Positions 43,640-52,399 of a stretch of DNA of 64,000 nt are shown piece by piece (positions within the stretch are counted from its first letter, which is position 1; each line of letters opens with the position of its first letter). A program made the translations under genes and the position numbers. This DNA comes from an uncultured Eubacteriales bacterium (GTDB lineage Bacteria; Bacillota; Clostridia; Oscillospirales; CAG-272), in the NCBI GenBank assembly GCA_934432725.1, contig CAKRZE010000006.1, positions 1 to 64,000 on the forward strand, given 5' to 3'. The notes beneath the pieces are model-generated. The model was not told the origin of the DNA. It searched no databases and saw nothing but the letters and a program-made list of their open reading frames with translations.

Positions 43640-44146
43640 TCAGAACAGATCATCGCCGGACAAATCACTGCCGGCAACGTTGTTTGCGTTGTTGCCCTTC
43701 TGCGGGTTGGTGAGCTGCTCGCCGGAAACATCCACATTATTCGGCACAATTACAACCGTGTTGGTTGTCACGCGCTGAATATTTCCGTCAATGGAATACG
43801 CAACACCGCTCAAAAAGTCGATCAGCCGTCTTGCGGATTCTTTGTTGGTGGATTCCAGATTCAGAACCACAGTGCGGCGGTTCAGCAGATGATCCGCGAT
43901 CTTCTGTGCGGTCTGGCTGTCATAGCGCTCCGGCTTGATCAGCTTCATCTCCAGCGCACTGGAGTTCAGGCTCATACCGCTCCCCTGCTGCTGTCTGGGC
44001 TGCTGCTGCGCATAGCCGCCTGTCTGATCGTTATAATCGTCCGTCTCATATCCGTCGTCCGTATTGTCATCGTAGTAATCGTTATCGTATCCGTCGTCCT
44101 GGTCGCCCTCGTTCCAGCCCTTTTTAATCTTATCAAAGATGCCCAT
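43640..44146 (-). CDS. sepF: Cell division protein SepF
   Basis: A 168-residue protein that anchors and bundles FtsZ at the septum. The N-terminal amphipathic start MGIFDKIKKGW binds membrane. It is followed by an Asp/Tyr/Gln-rich linker (about 14-56) and the SepF core at about 66-145 (KLIKPERYDSQTAQKIADHLLNRRTVVLNLES). GGAGG precedes the start. It lies downstream of ylmE as in Gram-positive division clusters. Confidence 0.95.
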   Translation of the reverse strand: MGIFDKIKKGWNEGDQDDGYDNDYYDDNTDDGYETDDYNDQTGGYAQQQPRQQQGSGMSLNSSALEMKLIKPERYDSQTAQKIADHLLNRRTVVLNLESTNKESARRLIDFLSGVAYSIDGNIQRVTTNTVVIVPNNVDVSGEQLTNPQKGNNANNVAGSDLSGDDLF

Positions 44147-44176
44147 TTTAAACCTCCGTCAATGATTCTTCATTCT

Positions 44177-44947
44177 TTATTTCAAACATTCATCAGTCAA
44201 ACCGGCGCGCGGGATTACAGGCGCCCGCCTGCCGAATATTCCGGTTCCGATCCGGATCAGTCCGGAGCCGCATGCCACGGCATCCTCATAATTATCGCTC
44301 ATCCCCATGGATAAAACACGCCTACTTATATTATGGAGTTTTTTCTCCGAAATGTCAATAAAAATCCGATAAGTTTCTGTGAAAATTTTTTGATATTCCG
44401 CTTTTTCGGCGCAAATCGGTCCGATTGTCATCACACCGCACAGCCTAAGATGCGGAAAAGTGAGAATTTCATCGGCAAACCGTTCTGCGTCCTCCGGCAT
44501 CACGCCGCCCTTGTTCGGCTCTCTGCCGCTGTTGATTTCGATCAGCACATCCATCACCCGTCCGACCTTTTCCGCCTGACGGTCGATCTCCTTAGCCAGT
44601 TTAAGCGAATCCAGAGAGTGGATCAGATCGACCTTATCGATGATATACTTCACCTTATTCGGCTGAAGCGTTCCGATAAAATGGATCCGCACATTTTTTC
44701 TGTCAAGCCGGTCATATTTCTCAAGAAGCTCCTGAACACGGTTCTCTCCGATATCCGTCACGCCGCACTGCTGCGTTGCAAAATTAATAAGCTCAGGAGA
44801 AACGGTCTTGGTTGCCGCCAGAAGCGTCACCTCCTGCGCAATGCCGTTTTGCGCCCGGACCTCCTCAACATTTCTGCGGATCTGCGCAATGCGCGCCGCA
44901 ATTTCTTCCTTTCGCTGCTCCTGCTCAGGTGATGATTTTTCCGTCAT
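44177..44947 (-). CDS. ylmE: PLP homeostasis protein, YggS/YlmE family
   Basis: A 256-residue alanine-racemase-fold PLP-binding protein. The PLP lysine is in LLAATKTV (about 43-49), with GENRVQE near 68, HFIGTLQPNK near 89, LIEINSGREPNKGGV near 135 and a phosphate-binding SMGMSDNYEDAV near 214. It buffers PLP and is not an active racemase in studied members. AAAGGAAAG precedes ATG 44947, which lies inside the end of the upstream adaptor gene (23-base overlap). Confidence 0.92.
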   Translation of the reverse strand: MTEKSSPEQEQRKEEIAARIAQIRRNVEEVRAQNGIAQEVTLLAATKTVSPELINFATQQCGVTDIGENRVQELLEKYDRLDRKNVRIHFIGTLQPNKVKYIIDKVDLIHSLDSLKLAKEIDRQAEKVGRVMDVLIEINSGREPNKGGVMPEDAERFADEILTFPHLRLCGVMTIGPICAEKAEYQKIFTETYRIFIDISEKKLHNISRRVLSMGMSDNYEDAVACGSGLIRIGTGIFGRRAPVIPRAGLTDECLK

Positions 44948-46181
44948 ACAGATTCTTTCCTTTCACAATAATCCGGTCCTTTTCGCCGAGCCATTCATTT
45001 TTGTCCTCCGCCGTCTCGTCCCGCACCGCCGCGATCAGATATCCGTCCGCCTCATACAGCGGATTGATTTTCCGGAAGCGCACGATGCTGCCGTCCAGCA
45101 CATAAACGCCCTGCTCTCCGTCCCTGATCCGGACCGCCGAAACAGGCACCCGATAGCCGGTATAGGTTTTCTGCACCAGCTCCACCGTCTGCATACGGAG
45201 ATAATTGAAGCCGGAGGGGACCGTTCCGGTCCGGAATATCAGAATTGCCTCCTCCTCATCGATTCCCGTAACCAGACGCACCAGCGTCATGGGAACCTGT
45301 ACGTCCCCGTTATACGGAAAGGCGACCGTATACGTCCGGTTCAGCGTATAATACCGCAGCTGCTTCGCGGGAATGCGGCAGACCGCATACCAATGATAAT
45401 CGGTCACAAGCTTGCCGGCTATATATCCTTTTTCCGTTTTGCCGGAGGTGTCCTGCGGTGCGCGCGCCAGAAGGGTGTCGAAATTGTCCAGCGTCAGGCG
45501 GTTCAGGACCTCAGGCGTAAAAATCTCCTCATACCCGTCCACGGTTGAATAAAAGAACCCGGAGGCAGGTGAGATCAGGGTCTCACTGACATCGGCAAGC
45601 GTCCCCTGAAGCCGTGCCTTTTCCGCCTTCAGCGCCGCGATCTGCTCATCGTAGCCGGAAACCGCCTGTACAACGATCCTACGCTTGTTCATCAGAACCA
45701 GAAGCTCGTCCTTCTTGCGGAGCACATATTCCGTATCTCCCCTTGCCAGTCCGTCCCGCAGCATATAGTACAGCTCCGAAATCTGCCGGTCGATCGCCGC
45801 AGTATCCGTGACCCGCAGATTGGCTGCAAGATTGCTGCTTTGCAAAAGGGCAATCTTCCGGTCGATCTCGATCATGCTGCTCCTTGCCGTAAAGCTCCCG
45901 TTCAGAACATCCGCAAGCTCCGTCTCCGCTCCGACCTTATCCCCGTCGGAAAATCTGTAATTGACATCGCCCGCCGACTGCGCGTACAGAAGCGTCTCGG
46001 CACGGAAAATATATCCGTCCAGCGCCAGCATATCCTGCTGCTTCACAAGCGCCGTGTCCATCGTATCAACGCCGGTATCAAAGCCGCCGAACAGATGATA
46101 GCAGACATAGTAGATCAGCAGCACCGACAACAGCGCCGTCAGTACATAAAACAGCACGTTTTTCAGATAACGCGTATCCAT
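44925..46181 (-). CDS. HlyD-like membrane-anchored adaptor protein
   Basis: A 418-residue protein with one N-terminal transmembrane helix (LFYVLTALLSVLLIYYVCYHLF, about 8-30), a coiled-coil hairpin (about 110-195) and a C-terminal barrel-like part ending GEKDRIIVKGKNLYDGKIIT. The layout matches HlyD/efflux adaptor-like proteins found next to ylmE-sepF in Clostridia, where their role may be in division or envelope assembly rather than export. ATG 46181 has AAAGGAA six bases upstream. No transporter gene adjoins. Confidence 0.8.
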   Translation of the reverse strand: MDTRYLKNVLFYVLTALLSVLLIYYVCYHLFGGFDTGVDTMDTALVKQQDMLALDGYIFRAETLLYAQSAGDVNYRFSDGDKVGAETELADVLNGSFTARSSMIEIDRKIALLQSSNLAANLRVTDTAAIDRQISELYYMLRDGLARGDTEYVLRKKDELLVLMNKRRIVVQAVSGYDEQIAALKAEKARLQGTLADVSETLISPASGFFYSTVDGYEEIFTPEVLNRLTLDNFDTLLARAPQDTSGKTEKGYIAGKLVTDYHWYAVCRIPAKQLRYYTLNRTYTVAFPYNGDVQVPMTLVRLVTGIDEEEAILIFRTGTVPSGFNYLRMQTVELVQKTYTGYRVPVSAVRIRDGEQGVYVLDGSIVRFRKINPLYEADGYLIAAVRDETAEDKNEWLGEKDRIIVKGKNLYDGKIIT

Positions 46182-46262
46182 ATGCAGTTCCTTTCCGTAC
46201 ACCGTGAAATGTTTTCCCGTTCAGAGCAGCAGCCAGCCTCACAGGAGCCGCAAGCTGCCATC

Positions 46263-47189
46263 TTATATCCCAAGGAATCCCTCCGCAAGCCGCAGGCTCT
46301 CCCGCAGAACGGCATCCTCCCGTTCATCGGCAGGATAATCGTCCGGATACAGCCAATGAATGTCCGGATTCCGCCTGAACCATGTCAGCTGACGCTTTGC
46401 ATAGTTCCGCGTATTCCGCTTCAGTGCGGAAACCGCCTCTTCCCTTCCGCAGCGCCCGTCCAGCCAGCCGTAAAGCTCCTTATATCCGATCGCCTGCGCG
46501 GCGGTGGAGTCACGTCCGAGGTTCAGACGCTCCGCCTCCCCGGCAAGCCCTCTTTGCAGCATATCGTCCACTCTGCGGTCAATTCTGCCGTAAAGAGTCT
46601 CACGGCTCCGGTAATCCAGCCCGATCAGAAGCGCATCGTACGGGCGCTCCGCGTCCGCCGAGAGCCGGTCCCATTCCGACTTTGTTTTTCCGGTCCCGTA
46701 ATAAATCTCAAGCGCACGGAGCACGCGCTTCACGTTGTTCGGATGAATTGCCCCGGCTGAAACAGGGTCCACCTCCGAAAGCTCCCGGTAAAGCTCTGCG
46801 GGATCGCGCGCCTTCAGTTCCTCCCGGATGTCCGGTGAAATATCCGGCGCAAAGCCGCAGCGGAGCACGGCATCCAGATACAGTCCGGTCCCTCCGCAAA
46901 ATACGGGAAGCGCTCCCCTGCTCAGGATATCGTCTGCCGCAGCCCGTGCATGCCGTCCGTAATCCGCACAGGAAAATGACTCTGCGGGAGAAACAATGTC
47001 AAGCATATGATGCCGGACGCCGCCCCGCTCAGCCTCATCCGGCTTTGCCGTTCCGATGTCCATTCCGCGATAGATCTGCATGGAATCGCAGGAAACGATT
47101 TCCCCGTTCAGACGCGCGGCAAGCAAAACGGCAAGCGCGGACTTTCCGGAGGCAGTCGGTCCTACGACCGCAAGAATTTTCGGTTTCAT
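46263..47189 (-). CDS. miaA: tRNA dimethylallyltransferase
   Basis: A 308-residue enzyme that adds dimethylallyl to A37 of tRNAs reading UNN codons. P-loop GPTASGKS is at 10-17, DSMQIYRGMDIGTAKP at about 34-49, and GGTGLYLDAVL near 96. The C-terminus keeps TRNYAKRQLTWFRRNPDI. ATG 47189 with GGAG six bases upstream is preferred over ATG 47201. It follows queA by 47 bp. Confidence 0.95.
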   Translation of the reverse strand: MKPKILAVVGPTASGKSALAVLLAARLNGEIVSCDSMQIYRGMDIGTAKPDEAERGGVRHHMLDIVSPAESFSCADYGRHARAAADDILSRGALPVFCGGTGLYLDAVLRCGFAPDISPDIREELKARDPAELYRELSEVDPVSAGAIHPNNVKRVLRALEIYYGTGKTKSEWDRLSADAERPYDALLIGLDYRSRETLYGRIDRRVDDMLQRGLAGEAERLNLGRDSTAAQAIGYKELYGWLDGRCGREEAVSALKRNTRNYAKRQLTWFRRNPDIHWLYPDDYPADEREDAVLRESLRLAEGFLGI

Positions 47190-47236
47190 ATCGATCTCCA
47201 TTCCCTCCGGGCATTGCCGTAAGGACTTTCAGTCTC

Positions 47237-48289
47237 TTATTGGATAAACATTGCATCGCCAAAGGAGTAGAAACGGTACCGCTCCCGGATCGCAGTCTGA
47301 TAGGCATTCATGATAATCTCGCGGGAGGAGAGCGCCGAAACCAGCATCATCAGCGTGCTCTCGGGCAAATGGAAATTTGTGATCAGGGCATCCACCGCCT
47401 TGAACCGATAGCCCGGATAGATAAAGATCGCCGTGTCGTCCGTCATGGCATGCACCACGCCGTCATCGTCCGTACAGCTTTCCAGGGTCCGGCAGGAGGT
47501 CGTCCCGACGGCAATCAGCCTGCCCGTTCTTTCGTTGATCGTGCGCGCCGCTTCCTCGGAAACGGAGAAGAACTCGGCGTGCATAACATGCTCCCGAATA
47601 TGCTCTGTTTTGACGGGACGAAAGGTTCCGAGCCCCACATGCAGCATGACCGGCACCACCTTTACGCCCTTTGCCCGGATCCGGTCAAGAAGCTCATCGG
47701 TGAAGTGAAGCCCTGCCGTCGGCGCCGCCGCAGAGCCCTCCTCCCTTGCGTATACGGTATTGTACCGGCTCTGATCCTTCAGCTTTTCTTTGATATACGG
47801 AGGGAGCGGCATCTGACCCAGCCGGTCCAGTATGGCAAAAAGGCTTGTCCCTTCGTCATATGTGAAATGCAGGATGCGGTTTCCGCCCTCGCAGATATCC
47901 GTCACGCGTGCGCGCAGCATACCGTCTCCGAACACAATGTCCGTTCCGATCACCGCACGTCTGCCCGGATGCACCAGAACCTCCCAGGTATCAAGCTCCC
48001 TCTGCCGGAGCAGGACAACCTCCATCTTCACACCGGTAGACTCCTTGACGCCGTACAGCCGTGCCGGGATCACCTTGCTGTCGTTGATGACCAGAACATC
48101 CCCCGGATTCAGATACTCGATGATATCCCGGAAGATCCGGTGCGTCACGGCGCCGGTTTTCTTGTCCAGCACCATCAGACGGGAGGAGTCACGCGGCTCC
48201 GCGGGCGTCTGTGCGATCAGCTCCTCCGGAAGATCATAGAAAAAATCATGCTTGGTCAGCTCCGTTTCGGATAACAGGTTTTTTATCAT
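47237..48289 (-). CDS. queA: S-adenosylmethionine:tRNA ribosyltransferase-isomerase
   Basis: A 350-residue enzyme making epoxyqueuosine in tRNA from SAM and preQ1-tRNA. Motifs: [15 protein letters not shown] near the N-terminus, [33 protein letters not shown] and [15 protein letters not shown]. The typical partner tgt is not adjacent. The ribosome site is weak, so the exact start (48289 or 48301) is uncertain. Confidence 0.95.
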   Translation of the reverse strand: MIKNLLSETELTKHDFFYDLPEELIAQTPAEPRDSSRLMVLDKKTGAVTHRIFRDIIEYLNPGDVLVINDSKVIPARLYGVKESTGVKMEVVLLRQRELDTWEVLVHPGRRAVIGTDIVFGDGMLRARVTDICEGGNRILHFTYDEGTSLFAILDRLGQMPLPPYIKEKLKDQSRYNTVYAREEGSAAAPTAGLHFTDELLDRIRAKGVKVVPVMLHVGLGTFRPVKTEHIREHVMHAEFFSVSEEAARTINERTGRLIAVGTTSCRTLESCTDDDGVVHAMTDDTAIFIYPGYRFKAVDALITNFHLPESTLMMLVSALSSREIIMNAYQTAIRERYRFYSFGDAMFIQ

Positions 48290-48301
48290 AATAACAACCA
48301 T

Positions 48302-49080
48302 GCCTTCGCGGTGCGAAAGCTTCCTTTCTCGTGTATGGAACGCAGAACGGCTTCGGAGTACAGATCAGCCGTTTTTCGGACAAAATCCGCAGAGCGCACC
48401 GAACGGCATGCTGCCGCAAAACGCGTCCCGCTCCGCAGAGCGCGAGCCGCTTCGGAACACTTCGAACAGCTCCCGGATAAAACCCACAGGCTGCGCCGGG
48501 AGCAGCCGTCATGCTGCGGTGCGGCGATGAAGCCTTCTGTCCGCAAAGAGCGTTGTCGGCAAGTCCGGCCCCCCGCCTCACGGGAGGACAGCCGCAGGAT
48601 ACGCCGGGGCATCCGTCCCTCCGGCCATATCGCCGCGCTTTTTCAGCCGATCCCCGTCTGTCCCCAAAGTCCGGACATTCCGGGCGGCAGACGCTTCTCT
48701 TCAGGACCCGCACGTGCGTTCAGAGAGCGTTTTCTACGCTCCGAAGCCCCCCGATCCGCTGATCTTTTTCACGCTGTTCCGCGCTCCGTAAGCTGCGGCA
48801 CGGCGAAAGCCCCGCCGGCAGATGCTGCGCCGGACAGCAATCCGCCAAAACGGAGGATGCACGCCAAAGCCCTGAAAAAAGCCGGAAATGCGCAGGAAGA
48901 GCAAAAACGGCAGAGTCTTTTTCTGCCGGACAGCCGGACAACGCTGCAAAAAGGGAACCGCGCGTTTTTGCGCAGTCCTTCACCAAATCCGCCGTGATAC
49001 ATATTATTATAGTACATTCGGCACTGTTTTTCAACCGTTTTTCCGAGATTTCATAAACTGTTTATAAAGGAGTCACGCAC
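48302..49080. other. Long GC-rich divergent spacer (queA/dapA)
   Basis: About 780 bp between divergent queA and dapA. It has chance frames on both strands and an AT-rich stretch before dapA (about 49,000-49,065) that should hold its promoter, but no well-spaced -35/-10 pair. AAAGGAG precedes dapA. No gene recognised. Confidence 0.5.
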
Positions 49081-49986
49081 ATGCTTTCATCCGGAAATCC
49101 TATTTTCAGAGGAGCTGCAACGGCGCTGGTTACGCCGTTTTGCGGCGGAGCGCCCGATCATGCGGCAATGAAGCGTCTGATTCATGCACAGCTCGCGGGG
49201 CATATCAATGCCCTCCTCGTCCTCGGAACCACCGGCGAAGCCTCCACCCTGACGCGCGAGGAGCGCCGTGCGCTGATTCGGTGTGCCTCCGAAGCCGCAG
49301 GCGGGCATGTCCCGCTGATTGCCGGGGCAGGCTCCAACGATACGGCAAAAGCGATTCTTCTGACCGAGGATGCCTGCGACGCCGGAGCCGATGCCGTTTT
49401 ATCGGTCACACCGTATTACAACAAGGCATCGCCGGACGGTCTGATCCGGCATTTCACCGCCATCGCCGACGCCTCCCCAAAGCCGATCCTGCTCTATAAC
49501 GTCCCATCCCGCACCGGCGTCAATCTCACACTGCCTGTCCTGCGTACACTCGCCCGCCATCCGAACATCGCGGGCATTAAGGAGGCTTCGGGCAGCATGG
49601 AGCAGATTGCCTCCATCGCAGCCGAGCTTTGCAGTGACGGCTTCTCCCTGTACTGCGGCAGCGATGAGCTGACGCTGCCCGTGTTATCCGTCGGCGGTGC
49701 CGGTGTCATTTCCGTACTGTCCAATCTCCTTCCCGAACAGGTTCGTCTGCTGTGCGACCTGTATTTCAGCCGGCAGAACGAAAAGGCTGCCGCGCTGTCC
49801 GCCCGGCTCTTTCCCCTGATCCGGGCGCTGTTTCTGGAGGTCAATCCGATTCCGGTCAAGGCAGCCCTTGCGGCATGCGGCATGATCCGTGAGGAATTCC
49901 GGCTGCCGCTCTGCCCGCCCTCTGCCGAAACACGCCGGAGGCTTTCGGAGGTCATGAAGGATTCCGGGTTCTTCCCCGGGCTTTAA
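49081..49986 (+). CDS. dapA: 4-hydroxy-tetrahydrodipicolinate synthase
   Basis: A 301-residue TIM-barrel aldolase that condenses pyruvate and aspartate semialdehyde in the lysine/diaminopimelate/dipicolinate pathway. Motifs: GTTGEAS (about 50), SVTPYYNK near 112, YNVPSRTG (about 138-145) and the Schiff-base lysine K167 in GIKEASG. It stands alone, not with dapB. AAAGGAG lies eight bases upstream. Confidence 0.95.
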   Translation: MLSSGNPIFRGAATALVTPFCGGAPDHAAMKRLIHAQLAGHINALLVLGTTGEASTLTREERRALIRCASEAAGGHVPLIAGAGSNDTAKAILLTEDACDAGADAVLSVTPYYNKASPDGLIRHFTAIADASPKPILLYNVPSRTGVNLTLPVLRTLARHPNIAGIKEASGSMEQIASIAAELCSDGFSLYCGSDELTLPVLSVGGAGVISVLSNLLPEQVRLLCDLYFSRQNEKAAALSARLFPLIRALFLEVNPIPVKAALAACGMIREEFRLPLCPPSAETRRRLSEVMKDSGFFPGL

Positions 49987-49993
49987 AAGCATC

Positions 49994-50037
49994 CCGGGGC
50001 GCTGCCGGAGCGGACAGAGCGCGCATCGGCGCCCCGG
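49994..50037 (+). terminator. GC-rich hairpin after dapA
   Basis: CCGGGGCGC (49994-50002) pairs with GCGCCCCGG (50029-50037), eight bases after the dapA stop. There is no U-run, so it is a weak terminator candidate. Confidence 0.45.
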
Positions 50038-50118
50038 AGCCGGTCAAAGAGGACCCCGCACCGCACAAATGCCGTACTGCACGTACCCCCGGCAGTGCCT
50101 CCGCACCATGCGCCCGCC

Positions 50119-51267
50119 TCATCCGCAAAGCTCCCGGACTGCCCGGCACAGCGCTTCAACCTCGTCCGCCGTATTATACATAGAGAACGAGACACGCACC
50201 GCGCCTCCCTCCGGCGTTTCCAGCCGTTTGTGCGCAAGCGGCGCGCAATGCAGACCGGCACGCACACAGATACCCTGTCGATTCAGCTCATCCGCCACGG
50301 CATCCGACGGCATTTTATCCATGTTAAACAGAAGAATTGCACCGGAATCGTATTCCTTTCCGTACACCGTCACTCCCGGAGTGTTGCACAGAATCTCCCG
50401 CGCCCGCCTGTACAGCGTATTTTCATGTGCATAAATCGCCGCTTCTCCAAGCTCAGAGACAATCCGGACCCCCTCGCACAGTCCCGCAATACACGGCGTG
50501 GCAAGCGTCCCGGCTTCCATACGCTCCGGCAGAAAATCGGGCATCCGCAGATCGCGGGACTGCGTGCCGTTCCCGCCCTCCGTCAAAGTCTTCAGCCTGC
50601 CGGCAAGAACAGAATCCTTATATTTCCCCGCAAACAGCGCAAAGCCGCTCCCCTGCGGTCCGTACAGTCCCTTGTGACCCGGCGCGCAGAGAACATCCGC
50701 CCCCGAAGCCTCCATGTCAATCGCGCGGTTTCCGGCGCTCTGTGCGGCATCCACAATAAAAATCAGGTTATGACTCCGGCAAAAGTGCCCGATTGCGTCC
50801 AAAGGCAGCTCCAGCCCGCACACGTTGGAGGAATGACACGCGACAAGCATTCTGGTCGTAGGGCGCAGCTTGGCGCGTATCGCCGAAAGCACTGTTTCCG
50901 GCTTCGGATCCGCACGGTAGATGCTGTAGGAAATCCCCTGTCCCGCCAGTGCGCAAACCGGACGTATGACAGAATTATGCTCCATATCGGAAATCAGAAC
51001 ATGATCTCCTCGTCCGAGAAAGCTCTTGATTGCAAGATTCAGAGCAGCTGTTGTATTGCAGGCAAACACCACGTTCTCCGGCGCATCGCTGTGAAACAGC
51101 GATGCGATGCCGCAGCGACACTCATACACCTTTTTCTCTGCCTCGGCAGACAGAATATGCCCGCTCCGCCCCGGATTTCCGCAATAGGTACACATACAGC
51201 GCATCACCTCATCGCAGACGCTGCCCGGCTTCGGGAAGGTCGTGGCGGCATTGTCTAAATAGATCAA
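50119..51267 (-). CDS. Class V aminotransferase / cysteine desulfurase-like enzyme
   Basis: A 382-residue PLP enzyme. N-terminus IYLDNAATTFPKP is typical of the desulfurase/selenocysteine-lyase branch. The PLP lysine is K199 in APGHKGLYGPQG, and a candidate sulfur-accepting cysteine is in RAGLHCAP near 340. It starts with TTG overlapping the TGA of the DUF3343 gene. The pair DUF3343 plus class V aminotransferase suggests sulfur or selenium handling. No iscU or tRNA thiolation gene is adjacent. Confidence 0.88.
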   Translation of the reverse strand: MIYLDNAATTFPKPGSVCDEVMRCMCTYCGNPGRSGHILSAEAEKKVYECRCGIASLFHSDAPENVVFACNTTAALNLAIKSFLGRGDHVLISDMEHNSVIRPVCALAGQGISYSIYRADPKPETVLSAIRAKLRPTTRMLVACHSSNVCGLELPLDAIGHFCRSHNLIFIVDAAQSAGNRAIDMEASGADVLCAPGHKGLYGPQGSGFALFAGKYKDSVLAGRLKTLTEGGNGTQSRDLRMPDFLPERMEAGTLATPCIAGLCEGVRIVSELGEAAIYAHENTLYRRAREILCNTPGVTVYGKEYDSGAILLFNMDKMPSDAVADELNRQGICVRAGLHCAPLAHKRLETPEGGAVRVSFSMYNTADEVEALCRAVRELCG

Positions 51268-51503
51268 AGCACCGCACCTCTTTCCGCAATGCCGGAATAC
51301 GGAATTCCGTTCTTCAAAAATATAGAAACGACCGCATCCGCCTGCATACAGCTGATCTCCAGCCCGTATGCACAGCCCTTTGCCGCAGTCTGCGCGTTCA
51401 GCCTGACAGGTCTTGCGTCAATGGCATAATTCCGCAAAAGCTGCTGACCCTTCATTGCATAGGTCACCGATCGCATCGTCACAACACAGGTATTCATTCT
51501 CAT
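51264..51503 (-). CDS. DUF3343 putative Se/S carrier-like protein
   Basis: A 79-residue protein: CVVTMRSVTYAMKGQQLLRNYAI, then RPVRLNAQTAAKGCAYGLEI, the DUF3343 pattern with a conserved cysteine in the GCAYG segment. The family is described as a putative Se/S carrier and usually sits beside a class V aminotransferase or selenium genes. I chose ATG 51503 (AAGG seven bases upstream); upstream in-frame sequence is not conserved-looking. Its stop overlaps the partner's TTG start. Confidence 0.8.
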   Translation of the reverse strand: MRMNTCVVTMRSVTYAMKGQQLLRNYAIDARPVRLNAQTAAKGCAYGLEISCMQADAVVSIFLKNGIPYSGIAERGAVL

Positions 51504-51830
51504 AACCGTACCTTTCCGATTGGTGCTCCTTCCTGCCCTCATCACCCAAAATTCCCCTCCGGGCAGGCGGCAGGCACCGTTTCCTTTCATTTCTGTCATC
51601 GTTTTTTTCACTGCGGTTTCCTCACCGTCAAAAATGCCTTCCGCCGTCCCGCGCGGCAAAGCCTCATCCGGGGCTGCCGGAAGAAAGGAGCACTCCGAAA
51701 GCCGTTTCCGCAGCATTGCCGGATGCTCCCTGCTCTGACCGGGGCAAGCAGTGTCGTCCGGCAGCCAGCCAAAGCCTCTCCCCGAAGCATCTGCCGCTTT
51801 CCGTGCGCCTCACCTCATTCTATTCCGAAA
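51504..51830. other. Gene-free divergent spacer
   Basis: About 330 bp upstream of the DUF3343 gene without a recognised gene. The promoter of the leftward pair must be here but is not obvious. Confidence 0.45.
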
Positions 51831-51899
51831 AGCCGTGTTCGGTCACCGCACGGATCGCCCTTACGGTTCATATACTGCATGGTGACCGAAAAAACGGCT
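51831..51899. repeat. Long inverted repeat before cortex-lytic operon
   Basis: AGCCGT-N1-TTCGGTCACC (51831-51847) pairs with GGTGACCGAA-N3-ACGGCT (51881-51899). The loop of 33 bases contains the AT-rich TTCATATACTGCAT. It could be a regulator site or part of the 5' leader of the gene at 51946. Confidence 0.6.
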
Positions 51900-51945
51900 G
51901 CAATTTCCCATCAGAATTTCATATGGAAAAGGAGAACACAGATTT

Positions 51946-52356
51946 ATGCCAGAATCAGATTCCTTCGGAAAGCTCATTGTAAATGTCTCCACCGCGGGCA
52001 CCGCCCTCCCGGTCTCCGGTGCGCTTGTCACCGTCAAATCCGCTGCCGGTCCGGACAGCGATGTCATTGCCACGGCATATACGGATATTTCCGGAAAAGC
52101 CGGACCGTTTCTTCTCCCGGCGCCCTCCCGGCAGAACTCCATGACGCCGGACAGCGGAAAGGAGACCAGCTACCGGTATAACATCGACACAGATGCCGAG
52201 GGCTATTACGGTGTCCGGAATCAGTTCGTCCCCATCTACGACGGCGTCACGGCACTGCAGAACATCGAACTGATTCCCATATCGTCCGACAATACCGTCA
52301 ACGACAACCCCGGCGACATGACCCGCTTCAACGAAAGTCAGAGCCCCAACCTCTGA
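51946..52356 (+). CDS. Putative spore-coat/cortex-associated protein with regulatory-like beta domain
   Basis: A 136-residue protein. Residues about 9-85 look like a carboxypeptidase-regulatory-like beta-sandwich (GKLIVNVSTAGTALPVSGALVTVKSA; YRYNIDTDAEGYY). It has no signal peptide. AAAGGAG lies upstream, and the SleC-like gene follows 43 bases later. The same order (small beta protein, SleC-like, peptidoglycan-binding protein) suggests one spore-related operon; the protein's job is unknown. Confidence 0.65.
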   Translation: MPESDSFGKLIVNVSTAGTALPVSGALVTVKSAAGPDSDVIATAYTDISGKAGPFLLPAPSRQNSMTPDSGKETSYRYNIDTDAEGYYGVRNQFVPIYDGVTALQNIELIPISSDNTVNDNPGDMTRFNESQSPNL

Positions 52357-52399
52357 CCGGCCGACCACGCAAAAAACAAAGAAAGGAACGTCCTGTACC

